Assembly (NCBI GenBank): GCA_028818565.1
Contig: JAPPNV010000086.1
Span: 1-37,095 of the forward strand
Source: Rhodospirillales bacterium
GTDB taxonomy: Bacteria; Pseudomonadota; Alphaproteobacteria; UBA828
Length of the DNA stretch: 37,095 bases
Direction: 5' to 3'
Shown here: positions 21,352 through 32,069 of the stretch, piece after piece
How the letters are laid out: every line of letters begins with the position of its first letter
Numbering within the stretch: position 1 is the stretch's first letter
Made by a program: the position numbers and the translations under genes
Notes under the pieces: generated by a model
Databases searched by the model: none
The model's input: the letters and a program-made list of their open reading frames with translations, nothing else
Told to the model about the DNA's origin: nothing

Positions 21352-22350
21352 ATGCTCCTCTTCGCCGCGCCCGACTGGCCGATCGGCCCGGCGGCGCCGT
21401 TCATCCTGCTCCTCGCCTTCGCGCTCGATGCGCTGGTCGGCGACCCGCGCTGGTTGCCGCACCCGGTGCGCGCGATGGGCTGGCTCACCGGCCTGCTCGA
21501 CCGCGCCCTCAACCGGGAGCGGTACGGCGAGGCCATCCGCGTGTTCCTGGGCGGGATGGCGCTGGTATCGGTGGTGGGCGCGAGCGCCGCCGCCGGCTGG
21601 GCCATCACAGCCCACGCGGCCACGCTCGGCTGGGGCTGGCTCGCCGAGCTCGCCCTGGTCGCGATGCTGCTCGCGCAGCGCGACATGGCCGATCACATGG
21701 TCCGGGTGGCGCGCGCCCTCGATACCGGCGTCGGGCCCGCGCGGGAGGCGGTGCGCCACATCGTCGGCCGCGACCTCCGCGCCCTCGACGAGCACGGCAT
21801 CGCCCGCGCGGCGATCGAAAGCGGTGCCGAGAACTATTCCGACGGCGTGGTGGCGCCGGCCTTCTGGTACCTGCTGCTCGGCCTGCCGGGGCTCTTCGCC
21901 TACAAGGCGATCAACACCATGGACAGCATGATCGGCCACCGCTCGCCCCGCCACCACGCCTTTGGCTGCGCGGCGGCGCGCGTCGACGATGCGGTGAACT
22001 GGGTGCCGGCGCGGATCGCGGGCGGGCTGATCGCGCTGGCCGCGCTCGTCGTGCCCGGCGCCCGGCCGGGACGCGCCTTGCGGACCATGGTGCACGATGC
22101 CTCCCGGCACAGCTCGCCCAACGCCGGCTGGCCCGAGGCCGCGATAGCGGGCGCGCTGGGCCTCGCCCTGCTGGGCCCACGACAGTACGAGGGCGAGGCG
22201 GCGGCCGACGAAGCCTGGCTCGGCGACGGCCGCAGGGATGCGACGGCGGACGATCTCAGGCGCACGGTGTGGGTGTTCGCGGCGGCCTGCGTGCTGGTGG
22301 CGCTGCTCACCGCCGCCATCGCCGCCGGGACGGCGCTCGGCACGACGTAG
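21352..22350 (+). CDS. cbiB: adenosylcobinamide-phosphate synthase (CbiB/CobD)
   Basis: LLLAFALDALVGDPRWLPHPVRAMGWL...IESGAENYSDGVVAPAFWYLLLGLPGLFAYKAINTMDSMIGHRSPRH; multiple TM segments. Confidence 0.94.
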   Translation: MLLFAAPDWPIGPAAPFILLLAFALDALVGDPRWLPHPVRAMGWLTGLLDRALNRERYGEAIRVFLGGMALVSVVGASAAAGWAITAHAATLGWGWLAELALVAMLLAQRDMADHMVRVARALDTGVGPAREAVRHIVGRDLRALDEHGIARAAIESGAENYSDGVVAPAFWYLLLGLPGLFAYKAINTMDSMIGHRSPRHHAFGCAAARVDDAVNWVPARIAGGLIALAALVVPGARPGRALRTMVHDASRHSSPNAGWPEAAIAGALGLALLGPRQYEGEAAADEAWLGDGRRDATADDLRRTVWVFAAACVLVALLTAAIAAGTALGTT

Positions 22351-22357
22351 CCGAGGT

Positions 22358-23857
22358 TCAGCGCGCACGGGCCACCTCCAGCAGGCGGTCGAGGTTGAGA
22401 TGGGCCTCGAGGTGGGCGCTGAGGGCGTCGAGGGTCTGCTCCACCAGGGCATCGTAGGCGATGCCGGCCGTCTCCCGCCGCCGCAGCCGGCCGAGGAAGG
22501 CCTGGCGGAAGCCGTCGGCGGCGAAGAGCCCGTGCAGGTAGCAGCCCATGACCCGGCCGTTCGCCGCCCGCGCACCGTCGGGGCCGCTTTCGAGGCGGAT
22601 CAGCGGGCGCGCCGTGTCCGGCCCCGTGGTCTCACCCATGTGCATCTCGTAGCCCGCCACTGCCTCGCCGCCCTCGCACGCCGTACCGGACGCGCGGACC
22701 AGGCGCTTGCCCGCGCTCATCACCGTCTCGACATCGAGCAGGCCGAGCCCCGGTGTCTCGCCCGGCGGCCCTTCGATTCCGGCGGGATCGGCGACGCGCT
22801 GGCCCAGCATCTGATAGCCGCCGCAGAGGCCGACCACCCAGCCGCCGCGCCGCACGTGCGCGGCGATGTCGAGCGCCCAGCCCTCGGCGTGCAGCGCTTC
22901 CAGGTCGCTGCGGGTCGCCTTGCTGCCCGGAAGCAGCACGAGGTCGGCATCTCCCGGCAGCGCGCGGCCCGGCGGCACGAGGTCGAGCACGGTATCGGGC
23001 TCGGCGCGAAGGGGATCGAGGTCGTCGATATTCGAGATGCGCGGCAGGCGGGGCACGGCGATCTTGATGGCGCGGCCCGGCGTCGCTGTGGCTGCGGGTG
23101 CCGCCGGCGTGGAATCCAGGCCAACGCTGTCCTCGGCGGAGAGCAGCCGGGCTGCCTCGAACCAGGGCACGAGACCCAATGCAGCCCATCCGGTCTCCCG
23201 CTCGATGATCGTATTGGCGTCGTCGAAGAGCGTGGCATCGCCCCGGAACTTGTTGATGAGGAAGCCCTTGGTGAGCGCGCGCTCCTGAGCCGGCAGCAGC
23301 GCCCAGGTGCCGACCAGGCTGGCGATCACGCCGCCGCGATCCACGTCGCCCACCAGCGCGACGGGCACGCGGGCGGCCAGGGCGAAGCCCATGTTGGCGA
23401 TGTCGTCCTGCCGCAGATTGACTTCGGCCGGGCTGCCCGCACCTTCCACCAGGATCAGGTCGGCGCCCTCGCCCAATCGCTCGAAGCTCTCCAGCACGCG
23501 CGGCATCAGCTCGGCCTTGAGCGCGTGGTAGCCCCGCGCGTCGGCGGTGCCGGTGACGCTGCCCTGCACCACGACCTGGGCGCCGTGCTCGCTCTCGGGC
23601 TTGAGCAGCACCGGGTTCATGTCGACCGAGGGCTCGATCCCGGCGGCGCGGGCCTGCAGCGCCTGGGCGCGGCCGATCTCGCGCCCGTCGCCCGCGACCG
23701 CCGCGTTGTTGGACATGTTCTGCGGCTTGAACGGGCGCACGCGGAGCCCGCGCGCGGCGTAGGCGCGGCAGAGGCCCGCGACCAGCAGGGACTTGCCGAC
23801 ATTGGAGCCGGTGCCCTGAAACATCAGGGCAGGCGGCCTGCGGGCGGTGTCTGCCAT
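22358..23857 (-). CDS. cobQ: cobyric acid synthase
   Basis: [79 protein letters not shown]...[23 protein letters not shown] at 23857. Confidence 0.96.
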   Translation of the reverse strand: MADTARRPPALMFQGTGSNVGKSLLVAGLCRAYAARGLRVRPFKPQNMSNNAAVAGDGREIGRAQALQARAAGIEPSVDMNPVLLKPESEHGAQVVVQGSVTGTADARGYHALKAELMPRVLESFERLGEGADLILVEGAGSPAEVNLRQDDIANMGFALAARVPVALVGDVDRGGVIASLVGTWALLPAQERALTKGFLINKFRGDATLFDDANTIIERETGWAALGLVPWFEAARLLSAEDSVGLDSTPAAPAATATPGRAIKIAVPRLPRISNIDDLDPLRAEPDTVLDLVPPGRALPGDADLVLLPGSKATRSDLEALHAEGWALDIAAHVRRGGWVVGLCGGYQMLGQRVADPAGIEGPPGETPGLGLLDVETVMSAGKRLVRASGTACEGGEAVAGYEMHMGETTGPDTARPLIRLESGPDGARAANGRVMGCYLHGLFAADGFRQAFLGRLRRRETAGIAYDALVEQTLDALSAHLEAHLNLDRLLEVARAR

Positions 23858-24480
23858 CAGAATTCGATGCCCACCTGCGCCTTCACGCCGGCGCGGAAGG
23901 GGTGCTTGATCTCGGTCATCTCGGTCACGAGGTCGGCCATCTCGATCAGCGCAGGCTTGGCGTTGCGGCCGGTGACGACGACGTGCTGGCCCGGATCGCG
24001 CGCGGCGAGCCCGGCGAGCACCTCGTCGAGGTCGAGATAGTCGTAGCGCAGCACGATGTTGAGCTCGTCCAGCACCACGAGGCGGTAGGAGGGGTCGGCC
24101 AGGAACTCCTGGGCCGATTCCCACGCCTTCCTGGCGGCGGCGATGTCGCGCTGGCGGTCCTGCGTGTCCCAGGTGAAGCCCTCGCCCATGACGCGGACGG
24201 TGACGAGGTCGGGGAAGCGCTCCAGCACCGCGCGCTCGCCGGTCGCCCACTTGCCCTTCACGAACTGCACCACGCCCACCTTCATGCCGTTGCCGATGGC
24301 GCGCGCCGCGAGGCCGAAGGCGGCGGTGGACTTGCCCTTGCCCTTGCCGGTGTGGACGATGAGGAGGCCCTTCTCGATGGTCTTGGTGGCCAGCATGCGC
24401 TCGCGCGCGGCCTTGCGCTTGCGCATCTTCTCGGCATGGCGCTGGTCCAGCTCGGCCTCGGTCCGGGTCTCGCGTGGCAT
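23857..24480 (-). CDS. cobO: cob(I)yrinic acid a,c-diamide adenosyltransferase
   Basis: [45 protein letters not shown]...[37 protein letters not shown]. Confidence 0.96.
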   Translation of the reverse strand: MPRETRTEAELDQRHAEKMRKRKAARERMLATKTIEKGLLIVHTGKGKGKSTAAFGLAARAIGNGMKVGVVQFVKGKWATGERAVLERFPDLVTVRVMGEGFTWDTQDRQRDIAAARKAWESAQEFLADPSYRLVVLDELNIVLRYDYLDLDEVLAGLAARDPGQHVVVTGRNAKPALIEMADLVTEMTEIKHPFRAGVKAQVGIEF

Positions 24481-27400
24481 CAGAGTGCCTCCTGCCTGCC
24501 GTCGCGGAGTGCTGCGAGCAGCGCATGCGCATGGTTCGCGCGGGGCCGCCAGAGGCTCCGCTCCTGCGCCTCCAGCAGCCGCTCGGCAAGCTCCCGCAGC
24601 GCCGCCGGGTTGGCGTCGGCCATGAAGTCCCGCACATCATCGTCCGCGACGTAGGCGTCGAACACCGCGTCGAAGTGGTGGTCCTTCACCGCGCCGGTGG
24701 TGGCGGCGAAGGCGAAGAGGTAGTCCACGGTCGCCGCGATCTCGAAGGCGCCCTTGTAGCCGTGGCGCATGACACCCTGGATCCACTTGGGGTTGGTCAC
24801 GCGCGCCCTGACCACGCGGCCGAGCTCGTCGGCAAGCGTGCGGATGCGCGGGTTGTCGGGCACCGAATGGTCGTTGTGGTAGAGCGCGGGCGCCCGGCCG
24901 GCGTGGGCCGTCACCGCCGCCGCCAAGCCGCCCTCGAACTGGTAGTAGTCGTCACTGTCCAACAGGTCGTGCTCGCGGTTGTCCTGGTTCTGCACCACCG
25001 CCTCGACCGCGCCGAGCCTGCGCTCGAAGAGCTTGTGCTCGGCCGCGCCGCCTTCGCCCGCGCCGTAGGCCCAGCCGCCCCAGGCGACGTAGGCCTGGGC
25101 GAAATCGCCGGCATCGGCCCAGCCGCGCTCGTCGATCAGCGCCTGAAGGCCCGCGCCGTAGGCGCCGGGCTTGGAGCCGAAGACCCGGTAGGAGGCGAGG
25201 CGCCGCGCGCGGGCCTCGGGCGTGCCGTCCTGGGCCAGCGTCGCGGCATCGGCGGCAACCTTGGCAGCGAGCGGGTTGTCCTCCGGGTCTTCCTCCAGGT
25301 CTGCGACCGCGCGCACGGCGGAATCGAAGAGGTCGATCAGGCCGGGGAAGGCGTCACGGAAGAAGCCCGAGACCCGGAGCGTCACGTCCACACGCGGCCG
25401 ATCGAGCAGGCCGAGCGGCATGATCTCGAAGCCGGTGACCCGGCCGGAGGGCCCCTCCCAGCGCGGCCGCGCACCGATGAGCGCCAAGGCCTGGGCGATA
25501 TCGTCGCCGCCCGTGCGCATGTTGGACGTGCCCCAGGCGCTGAGCGCCATCGCCCGCGGCCAGTCGCCGTGGGTCTGGGCGTAGTGCTCCACCAGGAGCT
25601 GGGCCGATTTCCAGCCGAGCTGCCAGGCCGCGGCGGTGGGCACCTGGCGCGTGTCCACCGAGTAGAAGTTCCGGCCGGTGGGCAGCACGTCCGGCCGCCC
25701 GCGGGTGGGCGCGCCGGCGGCGCCGGGTGCCACGAAACGGCCGTCGAGCGCTGAGAGCAGGCCGGCGGTCTCCGCCTCTGCGCTCGCGTCCAGCGCAGGG
25801 CCGATGGTCTCCTCAAACTCGCGCAGCACGTCGGCGCTGGCGGCCCATTCGGCGGGCAAGCGAAAAGTGCCGGCGATCAGGCTTGCGGCGAGATGCTCCA
25901 GCCGCTCGACGGTATCTCCAGTGCTGCGCCAGGAGGCCCCGTTGGCGAGGGCCTCTGGCCTGGGGCCACGCCAGGGGGCGCCGAGCGGGGCCGAGAGCGG
26001 GTCGATGCCGAGGGCGAGATCGTCGGCGAGCGCGCGCAGCAGCGAGGCCTCGCCGGTGCCGGGACCGCGCACGCTCCGCGCAATCGCGCGCAGGAGCTCG
26101 ATGCGGCGCTCAGGCGCGGGCGCGACGCCGAAGACGTGGAGGCCGTCGCGGATCTGCATCTCCTTGATTTCGCAAAGATAACCGTCGAGCTTGCGAAGCG
26201 CGTCGTCGCTGCCGTCGGTGGTCCGGATGCCGCAATCCTGGTCGAGCCCGGCAGACGCGGCAAGCTCCAGGATGCGCGCGCTCAAGGGCGCGCACCGGCG
26301 CGGATCGACCGAGGCGGCGTCGAAGAACTCGTCCACCAGCCGCTCCAGCTCCTCCAGCGGGCCGTGGCTGCCGGCGCGGGTGAGCGGCGGCGTCAGGTGA
26401 TCGACGATCACGGCCGCGCCCCGCCGCTTGGCCTGGCTGCCCTCGCCCGGGTCGTTCACGATGAAGGGATAGACGTGCGGGAGCGGCCCGAGCGCGGCCT
26501 CGGGAAAGCACTCGGCGGAAAGCGCGAGCGCCTTGCCCGGCAGCCACTCCACGTTGCCGTGCTTGCCGACGTGCACCACCGCGTGGGCGTCGAACGTCGT
26601 CCTCAGCCAGGCATAGAAGGCGAGGTAGCCGTGCGGCGGCGGCAGGTCGGGGTCGTGGTAGCTCTTCTCCGGGTCGATGTTGTAGCCCCGCGCGGGCTGG
26701 ACCGCGACGACCACATTGCCGAAATGCACGGCAGGCAGCGCGAAGCACCCTGCGGCTGGGCGGAAGAAGGGATCTGCCTCGGGCTCGCCCCAGCGCTCGG
26801 CGACCGTCTCCTGCACGGCTTCCGGCAGGGCGGCGAAGAAGCGCGCGTAATCGGCGAGCGGGAGCGTGGTTTCGGCTGGGCGCGTCGCAGCGTCTGCGGC
26901 GTTGGTGGGGCCTGCCGTGAGACGGGCCATCAGATGGGCACCATCCGCCGGCGCACCCTCCACTCGGTAGCCGGTATCGGCGAGGGCGGCCATGATGCGC
27001 ACCGTGCTCGCGGGCGTATCGAGGCCGACGCCGTTGCCGATGCGCCCGTCGCGGTTGGGGTAGTTGGCGAGCACCAGGGCGATGCGGCGATCCAGCGGGG
27101 CGGCTTGCGCGAGGCGCACCCAGGCAGCGGCAAGGGCAGCGACGAAGCGGCAGCGATCCTCGTTCGCCTCCGAGACCACGATGGGCGCCTGCGTGGCTGT
27201 GTCGAAGCGGGCCTCGGTCTTGAACGCGACCGCGCGGGTGAGAATGCGCCCGTCCACCTCGGGCAGCGCCACGTTCATGGCGATGTCGCGGGGCGAGAGG
27301 CCGCGCGTGGCCTCGGCCCACTGTCGCTCCGTGGCGCCGGCGAAGATCGCCTGCAGCACGGGCACGCGGGCCTGGGCGAACGGTGTCTCCTGCGGCGCGC

Positions 27401-28220
27401 CGGGACGGGAGACCGCGAAGCCCGTGGCGTTCAGCACGATCGCGGGCTCCGTCGTGCGCATGAGCGTGCCGATCAGCTCGGCCGCCGGCGCATCCCGCAG
27501 ACTGGTGACGAAGATCGGCAGCGCGTTGAGGCCTGCATCGCGCAGCGCCGCCACCAGCGCATCCACCGGTGCGAGCGAGCCGGCCTGGAGCAGCGCCCTG
27601 TAGAAGACGACGGCCGCGCGCGGCCTGCCGTCGTGCCAATGGCGGGTCAGCGATTCCAGGTCGAGCACGCCGTCGCCCGGCCAGTAGAGGCCCGCGCGGG
27701 GCACCGGCCGGGGCGGACGGCAGGACACGTCATGCCCGATCAGCGCGGCGGCGTAGCAGAGCGCGTCCTCGGCATTGTCGATGCCGCCCTGGGTGCAGTA
27801 GCGCCAGAGCATGTCGGCCGCTTCGGGCGCGAGGGTGCCGCACGCGGCCAGCCCCGCGTCAGGCTTGTCGTCGCCGGGCAGCCAAGCGATGGGGATGCCG
27901 TGCTCGGTGCAGACGGCGGTCAGCCGCTCGACGCCGTAGGGCCAGTAGCTCTCGCCGCCCAGCAGGCGCACGATCACCAGCCTGGCGCCGGCAACCACCT
28001 GCTCGGCGTAGCGGTCGACCGAGTGGTTGTGGCCGAGCTGCATCAGGTTGGCGAGGCGGAGCGTCGGCGCGCCTTCGCCGAGCCTGGCTTGCGCCTGGGC
28101 GAAGCAGGCGAGCTCGGTATCGGCGGCAGACAGCAGCACGAAGTCCCCCGGCGATTGGCCGAGGTCGACCGCGTCGGCGCCGTCCTCGATGGCGCCCGGC
28201 TGCGCCGCGAGCAGGTGCAA
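24480..28220 (-). CDS. cobN: cobaltochelatase subunit CobN
   Basis: [125 protein letters not shown] start at 28220 with AGGAG upstream. Confidence 0.94.
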   Translation of the reverse strand: MHLLAAQPGAIEDGADAVDLGQSPGDFVLLSAADTELACFAQAQARLGEGAPTLRLANLMQLGHNHSVDRYAEQVVAGARLVIVRLLGGESYWPYGVERLTAVCTEHGIPIAWLPGDDKPDAGLAACGTLAPEAADMLWRYCTQGGIDNAEDALCYAAALIGHDVSCRPPRPVPRAGLYWPGDGVLDLESLTRHWHDGRPRAAVVFYRALLQAGSLAPVDALVAALRDAGLNALPIFVTSLRDAPAAELIGTLMRTTEPAIVLNATGFAVSRPGAPQETPFAQARVPVLQAIFAGATERQWAEATRGLSPRDIAMNVALPEVDGRILTRAVAFKTEARFDTATQAPIVVSEANEDRCRFVAALAAAWVRLAQAAPLDRRIALVLANYPNRDGRIGNGVGLDTPASTVRIMAALADTGYRVEGAPADGAHLMARLTAGPTNAADAATRPAETTLPLADYARFFAALPEAVQETVAERWGEPEADPFFRPAAGCFALPAVHFGNVVVAVQPARGYNIDPEKSYHDPDLPPPHGYLAFYAWLRTTFDAHAVVHVGKHGNVEWLPGKALALSAECFPEAALGPLPHVYPFIVNDPGEGSQAKRRGAAVIVDHLTPPLTRAGSHGPLEELERLVDEFFDAASVDPRRCAPLSARILELAASAGLDQDCGIRTTDGSDDALRKLDGYLCEIKEMQIRDGLHVFGVAPAPERRIELLRAIARSVRGPGTGEASLLRALADDLALGIDPLSAPLGAPWRGPRPEALANGASWRSTGDTVERLEHLAASLIAGTFRLPAEWAASADVLREFEETIGPALDASAEAETAGLLSALDGRFVAPGAAGAPTRGRPDVLPTGRNFYSVDTRQVPTAAAWQLGWKSAQLLVEHYAQTHGDWPRAMALSAWGTSNMRTGGDDIAQALALIGARPRWEGPSGRVTGFEIMPLGLLDRPRVDVTLRVSGFFRDAFPGLIDLFDSAVRAVADLEEDPEDNPLAAKVAADAATLAQDGTPEARARRLASYRVFGSKPGAYGAGLQALIDERGWADAGDFAQAYVAWGGWAYGAGEGGAAEHKLFERRLGAVEAVVQNQDNREHDLLDSDDYYQFEGGLAAAVTAHAGRAPALYHNDHSVPDNPRIRTLADELGRVVRARVTNPKWIQGVMRHGYKGAFEIAATVDYLFAFAATTGAVKDHHFDAVFDAYVADDDVRDFMADANPAALRELAERLLEAQERSLWRPRANHAHALLAALRDGRQEAL

Positions 28221-28230
28221 GGCTGGGCTC

Positions 28231-29265
28231 CTAGCCTCTGATTGCCGCTTCGACGGCCGCGCGGTCGAGCGGCGCGAGGCCGATAACCACGAGACGGCCC
28301 TCGCGTGCTTCGCCGTCGTGCCAGTCGCGATCGAAGTGGCGGTCGACGCGGGTGCCGACCGCCTGCACCACCAGCCGCCGGCGCTTGCCGGCCACATCGA
28401 GGAAGCCCTTGGCGCGCAGCAGGCCGTGCGTATCCGCCGCGGCGCCGAGCCGGGCTGCGAAGGCGGCGGGGTCGTCGATCGCGCCGGGCGCCATGACGAA
28501 GCTCTCGAACTCGTCGTGGTCGTGGGGCTCGTCGAGGTCGTCATGGTGCGAGCGGCGGCTCTCGAGATCGGCTTCCGCTGCGGCATCGAGGCCCAGCAGC
28601 AGGTCCGGCGGCACGCGCCCGTGCGCCGCCTTGACCACGCGGGCACCGGGGCGGAGGTGCGGCGTCATGCGCGCCTCGCCTTCCTCGGCGCCTTTCGCGG
28701 CCAGCAGGTCTGCCTTGTTGAGGATCACCACGTCGGCGCAGCCGATCTGGTCCTCGAACACTTCGGCCAGCGGCGATTCATGGTCGAGGGCGTCGTCCGC
28801 CTCGCGTTGGGCCTGAAGCGCGTCCTCGTCGTCGGCGAAGCGGCCCTCCGCCAGCGCCGGGCCGTCCACCACCGCGACCACGCCGTCCACGGTGAGCCGG
28901 GTGCGGATCTCGGGCCAGTTGAAGGCGGCGACCAGCGGCTTGGGCAGCGCGAGGCCCGAGGTCTCGATCAGGATGTGCTCGGGCGCGGGCTCGCGGGCGA
29001 GCAACGCCTCGATCGCCGGCACGAAGTCGTCGGCCACGGTGCAGCAGATGCAGCCGTTGGCGAGCTCGACGATATCGGTCTCGTCGCAAGCCTCGTCGCC
29101 GCAACCCTGCAGCACATCCTGGTCGATGCCGAGATCGCCGAACTCGTTGATGATCAGCGCGATGCGCCGCCCGTTCGCGGCGCCCAGCGCGTGGCGAATG
29201 AGGCTGGTCTTGCCGGCGCCGAGGAAGCCGGTGATCACGGTCGCGGGTATTTTTTGGTCCTGCAT
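28231..29265 (-). CDS. cobW: CobW GTPase (cobalamin biosynthesis metallochaperone)
   Basis: IPATVITGFLGAGKTSLIRHALGAANGRRIALIINEFGDLGIDQDVL...ELANGCICCTVADDF (CxCC), His/Asp-rich RRSHHDDLDEPHDHDE. Confidence 0.95.
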   Translation of the reverse strand: MQDQKIPATVITGFLGAGKTSLIRHALGAANGRRIALIINEFGDLGIDQDVLQGCGDEACDETDIVELANGCICCTVADDFVPAIEALLAREPAPEHILIETSGLALPKPLVAAFNWPEIRTRLTVDGVVAVVDGPALAEGRFADDEDALQAQREADDALDHESPLAEVFEDQIGCADVVILNKADLLAAKGAEEGEARMTPHLRPGARVVKAAHGRVPPDLLLGLDAAAEADLESRRSHHDDLDEPHDHDEFESFVMAPGAIDDPAAFAARLGAAADTHGLLRAKGFLDVAGKRRRLVVQAVGTRVDRHFDRDWHDGEAREGRLVVIGLAPLDRAAVEAAIRG

Positions 29266-29271
29266 CGCTCC

Positions 29272-30189
29272 TCACACATTCAGGCGAACCCAGCCGGTGC
29301 CCTCGTGGCCGAAGGCGAAGTGCGCCGGGTGGATGATCTCGGCCAGGATTTCGAGTGACTCGACGAGCCTCGGTCCCGGCCGGTTGAAGAAGGCGTTGCC
29401 GTCGGTGGCGTAGACCGCGCCGGCCTGTGCTGCGCGCAAGCCGCCCCAGGCCGGGTCGGCGAGCAGCGCGCGGCCGTCCGCCACCGTGCGCGGCAGGTCG
29501 TAACCGCAGGGCATGAGCACGATCGCGTCGGGATCGGCGGCGGCCACTGCTTCCACGGTGATCCGCGGCGAGTGGCTGCCGTCGGCGCCGAGCGTGTCGA
29601 TCCCGCCCGCGAGCGCGACGAGCTCCGGTACCCAGTTGCCGGCGGTCATCGGCGGATCGGACCACTCGACGGTGAGCACGCGCTTGGGCGGAAGCGCCTT
29701 GGCGCGCTCGGCGATCGCCTTCACCCGCTCGCGCAGACCTTGGCGGACCGGCTGGGCATCGACGCCGACGGCGTCGCCCACGCGGCCGATGTCGTCCCAC
29801 ACGTCCCCCAGGCGCATCGGCGCGAGCGAGACGATCTGTACCGGCGCTTCCAGGAACTCTGCGGCCGCGGCCTCGACCTCGGAGAGCCCCACGGCGCAGA
29901 CGTCGCACTGGTCCTGGGTCACGATGTGGCTCGGCCGCGCGGCGCGCAGGACCTCGGTGTCGAGGTCGTAGAGGCTGAGCGCTGCGGCGAGCAGCTTGCC
30001 CACCTCCTCGTGGATCGCGCCGCTCGGCTTGCTCGCGTCGATCCTCGCGCGGGTGCAGGCCGGCGCTCGTGCGACCTCGGGCGGCCAGTCGCACTCGTGG
30101 CTGCGGGCGACGATGTGCTCCGCCTGGCCGAGCGCCGCGACGATCTCGGTCGCGCTCGGCACCAGCGAAGCGATGCGGGGGGTGCTCAC
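29272..30189 (-). CDS. BtuF-like periplasmic-binding-fold cobalamin-binding protein lacking an obvious signal peptide
   Basis: RIASLVPSATEIVAALGQAEHIVARSHECDWPPEV...PSHIVTQDQCDVCAV...NWVPELVALAGGIDTLG. Starts directly at the domain. Confidence 0.88.
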   Translation of the reverse strand: MSTPRIASLVPSATEIVAALGQAEHIVARSHECDWPPEVARAPACTRARIDASKPSGAIHEEVGKLLAAALSLYDLDTEVLRAARPSHIVTQDQCDVCAVGLSEVEAAAAEFLEAPVQIVSLAPMRLGDVWDDIGRVGDAVGVDAQPVRQGLRERVKAIAERAKALPPKRVLTVEWSDPPMTAGNWVPELVALAGGIDTLGADGSHSPRITVEAVAAADPDAIVLMPCGYDLPRTVADGRALLADPAWGGLRAAQAGAVYATDGNAFFNRPGPRLVESLEILAEIIHPAHFAFGHEGTGWVRLNV

Positions 30190-30196
30190 GACGCTC

Positions 30197-30736
30197 TCAC
30201 GGCTTGAGCGTCATCGGCAGGCCCGCGGCCACGAAGACCACCCGCCCGGCGGCCTGGGCCACGGCCTGGTTGAGGCGCCCGGCATGGTCGCGGAAGGCGC
30301 GGGCGGCGGCGTTCTCCGGCACGATGCCGAGGCCCACCTCGTTGGAGACCAGCACCGTGCGTCCCTCCAGCCGGCCGAGGCAGGCCGTGAGGCGCTGGGT
30401 CTCGGCGGCGATGTCGCGGCCGGCCTCCATCAAGTTGCTGAGCCAGAGGGTGAGGCAGTCCACCAGCAGCGCGGCGCCGGGGCGGCTCTCGGCCTCCAGC
30501 GTCTCGGTGAGCGCGAGCGGCGCCTCGACCGTGCGCCAGCCGGGCCCGCGCCGGGCGCGGTGCGCCGCGATCCGCGCTGCCATCTCGGCGTCGCGGGGCT
30601 CGGCTGTGGCGATGTAGAGCCTGATGCCCTCGTGGTCGCCCAGCAGCGCCTCCGCATGGGCGCTCTTGCCCGAGCGGGCGCCGCCGAGAACGAGGGTGAT
30701 GCGCGCCGAATCCGGCGCCTGGTCAAGACCCGCCAT
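30197..30736 (-). CDS. cobP: adenosylcobinamide kinase / adenosylcobinamide-phosphate guanylyltransferase
   Basis: ITLVLGGARSGKSAHAEALLGDHEGIRLYIATAEPRDAEMAARIAAHRARRGPGWRTVEAPLAL...LLVDCLTLWLSNLM...VSNEVGLGIVPENAAARAFRDHAGRLNQ. ATG at 30736 after GGAGG. Confidence 0.95.
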   Translation of the reverse strand: MAGLDQAPDSARITLVLGGARSGKSAHAEALLGDHEGIRLYIATAEPRDAEMAARIAAHRARRGPGWRTVEAPLALTETLEAESRPGAALLVDCLTLWLSNLMEAGRDIAAETQRLTACLGRLEGRTVLVSNEVGLGIVPENAAARAFRDHAGRLNQAVAQAAGRVVFVAAGLPMTLKP

Positions 30737-30767
30737 GATCCTCCCTCCGAGGACGTTGCAGCCCTGC

Positions 30768-30962
30768 CGCGCAGCCGGTCTCCTGGCTCGGGGTCGTCGA
30801 CGGGGCCCCAGCCTTCCCGACCCCGAAGGGTCAGTGGCCCGCGCGATGCGCACGGGGTCCGTCTCGCCGCTTACAGTTGCGGGGGCAGCGCCGGACTGGC
30901 CCGCGTCTCGGCTGACACGGGCGTCACCGGCTTCCCACGCTGCGTGACCGGCGCACGCTACA
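30768..30962 (-). promoter_or_regulatory. cobalamin (AdoCbl) riboswitch upstream of the cobP-...-cobQ operon
   Basis: Minus-strand sequence contains GGGAAGCCGGTG, GCGCTGCCCCCGCAACTGTAAGCGG, CACTGACCCTTCGGGGTCGGGAAGGC and the B12 box AGCCAGGAGACCGGCTGC, in canonical order. Confidence 0.93.
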
Positions 30963-31064
30963 GCAGGCGCGCACGGAACGCTACCTCCGCTCGCTCGATC
31001 CTCGCGGAGGCGATCCTGAACCGGGTCGGCCAGGGGCACCCGGACGGGACGCAGATGGCGTAGT

Positions 31065-31091
31065 CTTCCCGGGCGGCAACCGCACGGGAAG
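31065..31091 (+). promoter_or_regulatory. 5'-UTR hairpin overlapping the Shine-Dalgarno region of the 3-hydroxyacyl-CoA dehydrogenase gene
   Basis: CTTCCCG (31065-31071) ... CGGGAAG (31085-31091), immediately followed by GAGAGG and ATG at 31101. Confidence 0.5.
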
Positions 31092-31100
31092 GAGAGGCCG

Positions 31101-32069
31101 ATGACTGTCCCTGCAACGCTCGATACCGTCGCCGTCGTGGGCAACGGCCTCGTCGGTCACGGCATGGCCCAGATTTTCGCGGCTGCGGGCCACCGGGTCG
31201 TCATGATCGGCCGCAGCGAGGAGAGCCTCGCCGCGGCGATGGAGCGGATTGCGAAGAGCCTCGCCGCCTTCGAAGCGCACGGGCTCGTCACATCCGGCGA
31301 AATCAGTGCCGCCCTTGGGCGCATCCGGACCTCGACCGTGCTCGAGGACGCGGCGGACGCGCAGCTCGTTCTCGAAGCGGTTCCGGCCGATCGCGCCGTC
31401 CAGGACGAGGTGTACGGGCGGCTCGACGCGATCTGCGCGCCGCCCGCCGTCTTCGCCTCCGGGAGCGGGCAGCCCGCGAGCGAGCTGGTGTCGAACGTCA
31501 GGCACCGCGGGCGCGTGGTCGCCGCCCACTTCTGGTACCCGCCGCAGCTCATTCCCCTCGTCGAGGTCTGCGCCGGGCCGGAGACCGACCCGGACGTGGC
31601 GCCCTGGCTCTGCGGCGTGCTGCGGGCAGCGGGCAAGGAGCCGGTGATCGTCGACAAGGAGGTTCCGGGCTTCATCGGCAACCGGCTTCAGTACGCGATC
31701 CTGCGCGAGGCCTGGGCGCTCTGGGCGGAGGGGGCGGCCTCGGCCGAGGCGATCGACACGGTGGTGAAGGCGTCCATCGGGCGGCGTCTCGCGATCACGG
31801 GGCCCATCGAGTCTGCCGACGTCGGCGGCCTGGATACGCTGCACGCGTTCGGCGCCTACCTCATCCCGCACCTGACGACGGGCTCCCAACCCGCGTCGGC
31901 GGTGACCGATCTGGTGGAGGCGGGGCATCGCGGCCTGCCCTCGGGCCGGGGGGTGTACGACTGGAGCGCGCGCGACGGCGCTGCGCTGCTCGTGGAACGC
32001 GAGGAGGAGCTGTTCCGCCACCTCGCCCGGGACAAGGCGGGTCACGCCGGCAGGCGCGCGGAATCATAG
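31101..32069 (+). CDS. 3-hydroxyacyl-CoA dehydrogenase NAD-binding family protein
   Basis: DTVAVVGNGLVGHGMAQIFAAAGHRVVMIGRSEESL (Rossmann), HFWYPPQLIPLVEVCAGPETDP, VPGFIGNRLQYAILREAWAL, SGRGVYDW. Confidence 0.92.
   Translation: MTVPATLDTVAVVGNGLVGHGMAQIFAAAGHRVVMIGRSEESLAAAMERIAKSLAAFEAHGLVTSGEISAALGRIRTSTVLEDAADAQLVLEAVPADRAVQDEVYGRLDAICAPPAVFASGSGQPASELVSNVRHRGRVVAAHFWYPPQLIPLVEVCAGPETDPDVAPWLCGVLRAAGKEPVIVDKEVPGFIGNRLQYAILREAWALWAEGAASAEAIDTVVKASIGRRLAITGPIESADVGGLDTLHAFGAYLIPHLTTGSQPASAVTDLVEAGHRGLPSGRGVYDWSARDGAALLVEREEELFRHLARDKAGHAGRRAES

Noticed and set aside
26110-27639. 509-aa minus-strand ORF inside cobN
   Set aside because: Out-of-frame shadow ORF; the cobN frame carries the conserved motifs throughout.
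28221-28646. N-terminal extension of the cobN ORF to 28646
   Set aside because: It overlaps cobW in another frame; CobN similarity starts at LHLLAAQPG with a TTG start and AGGAG upstream.
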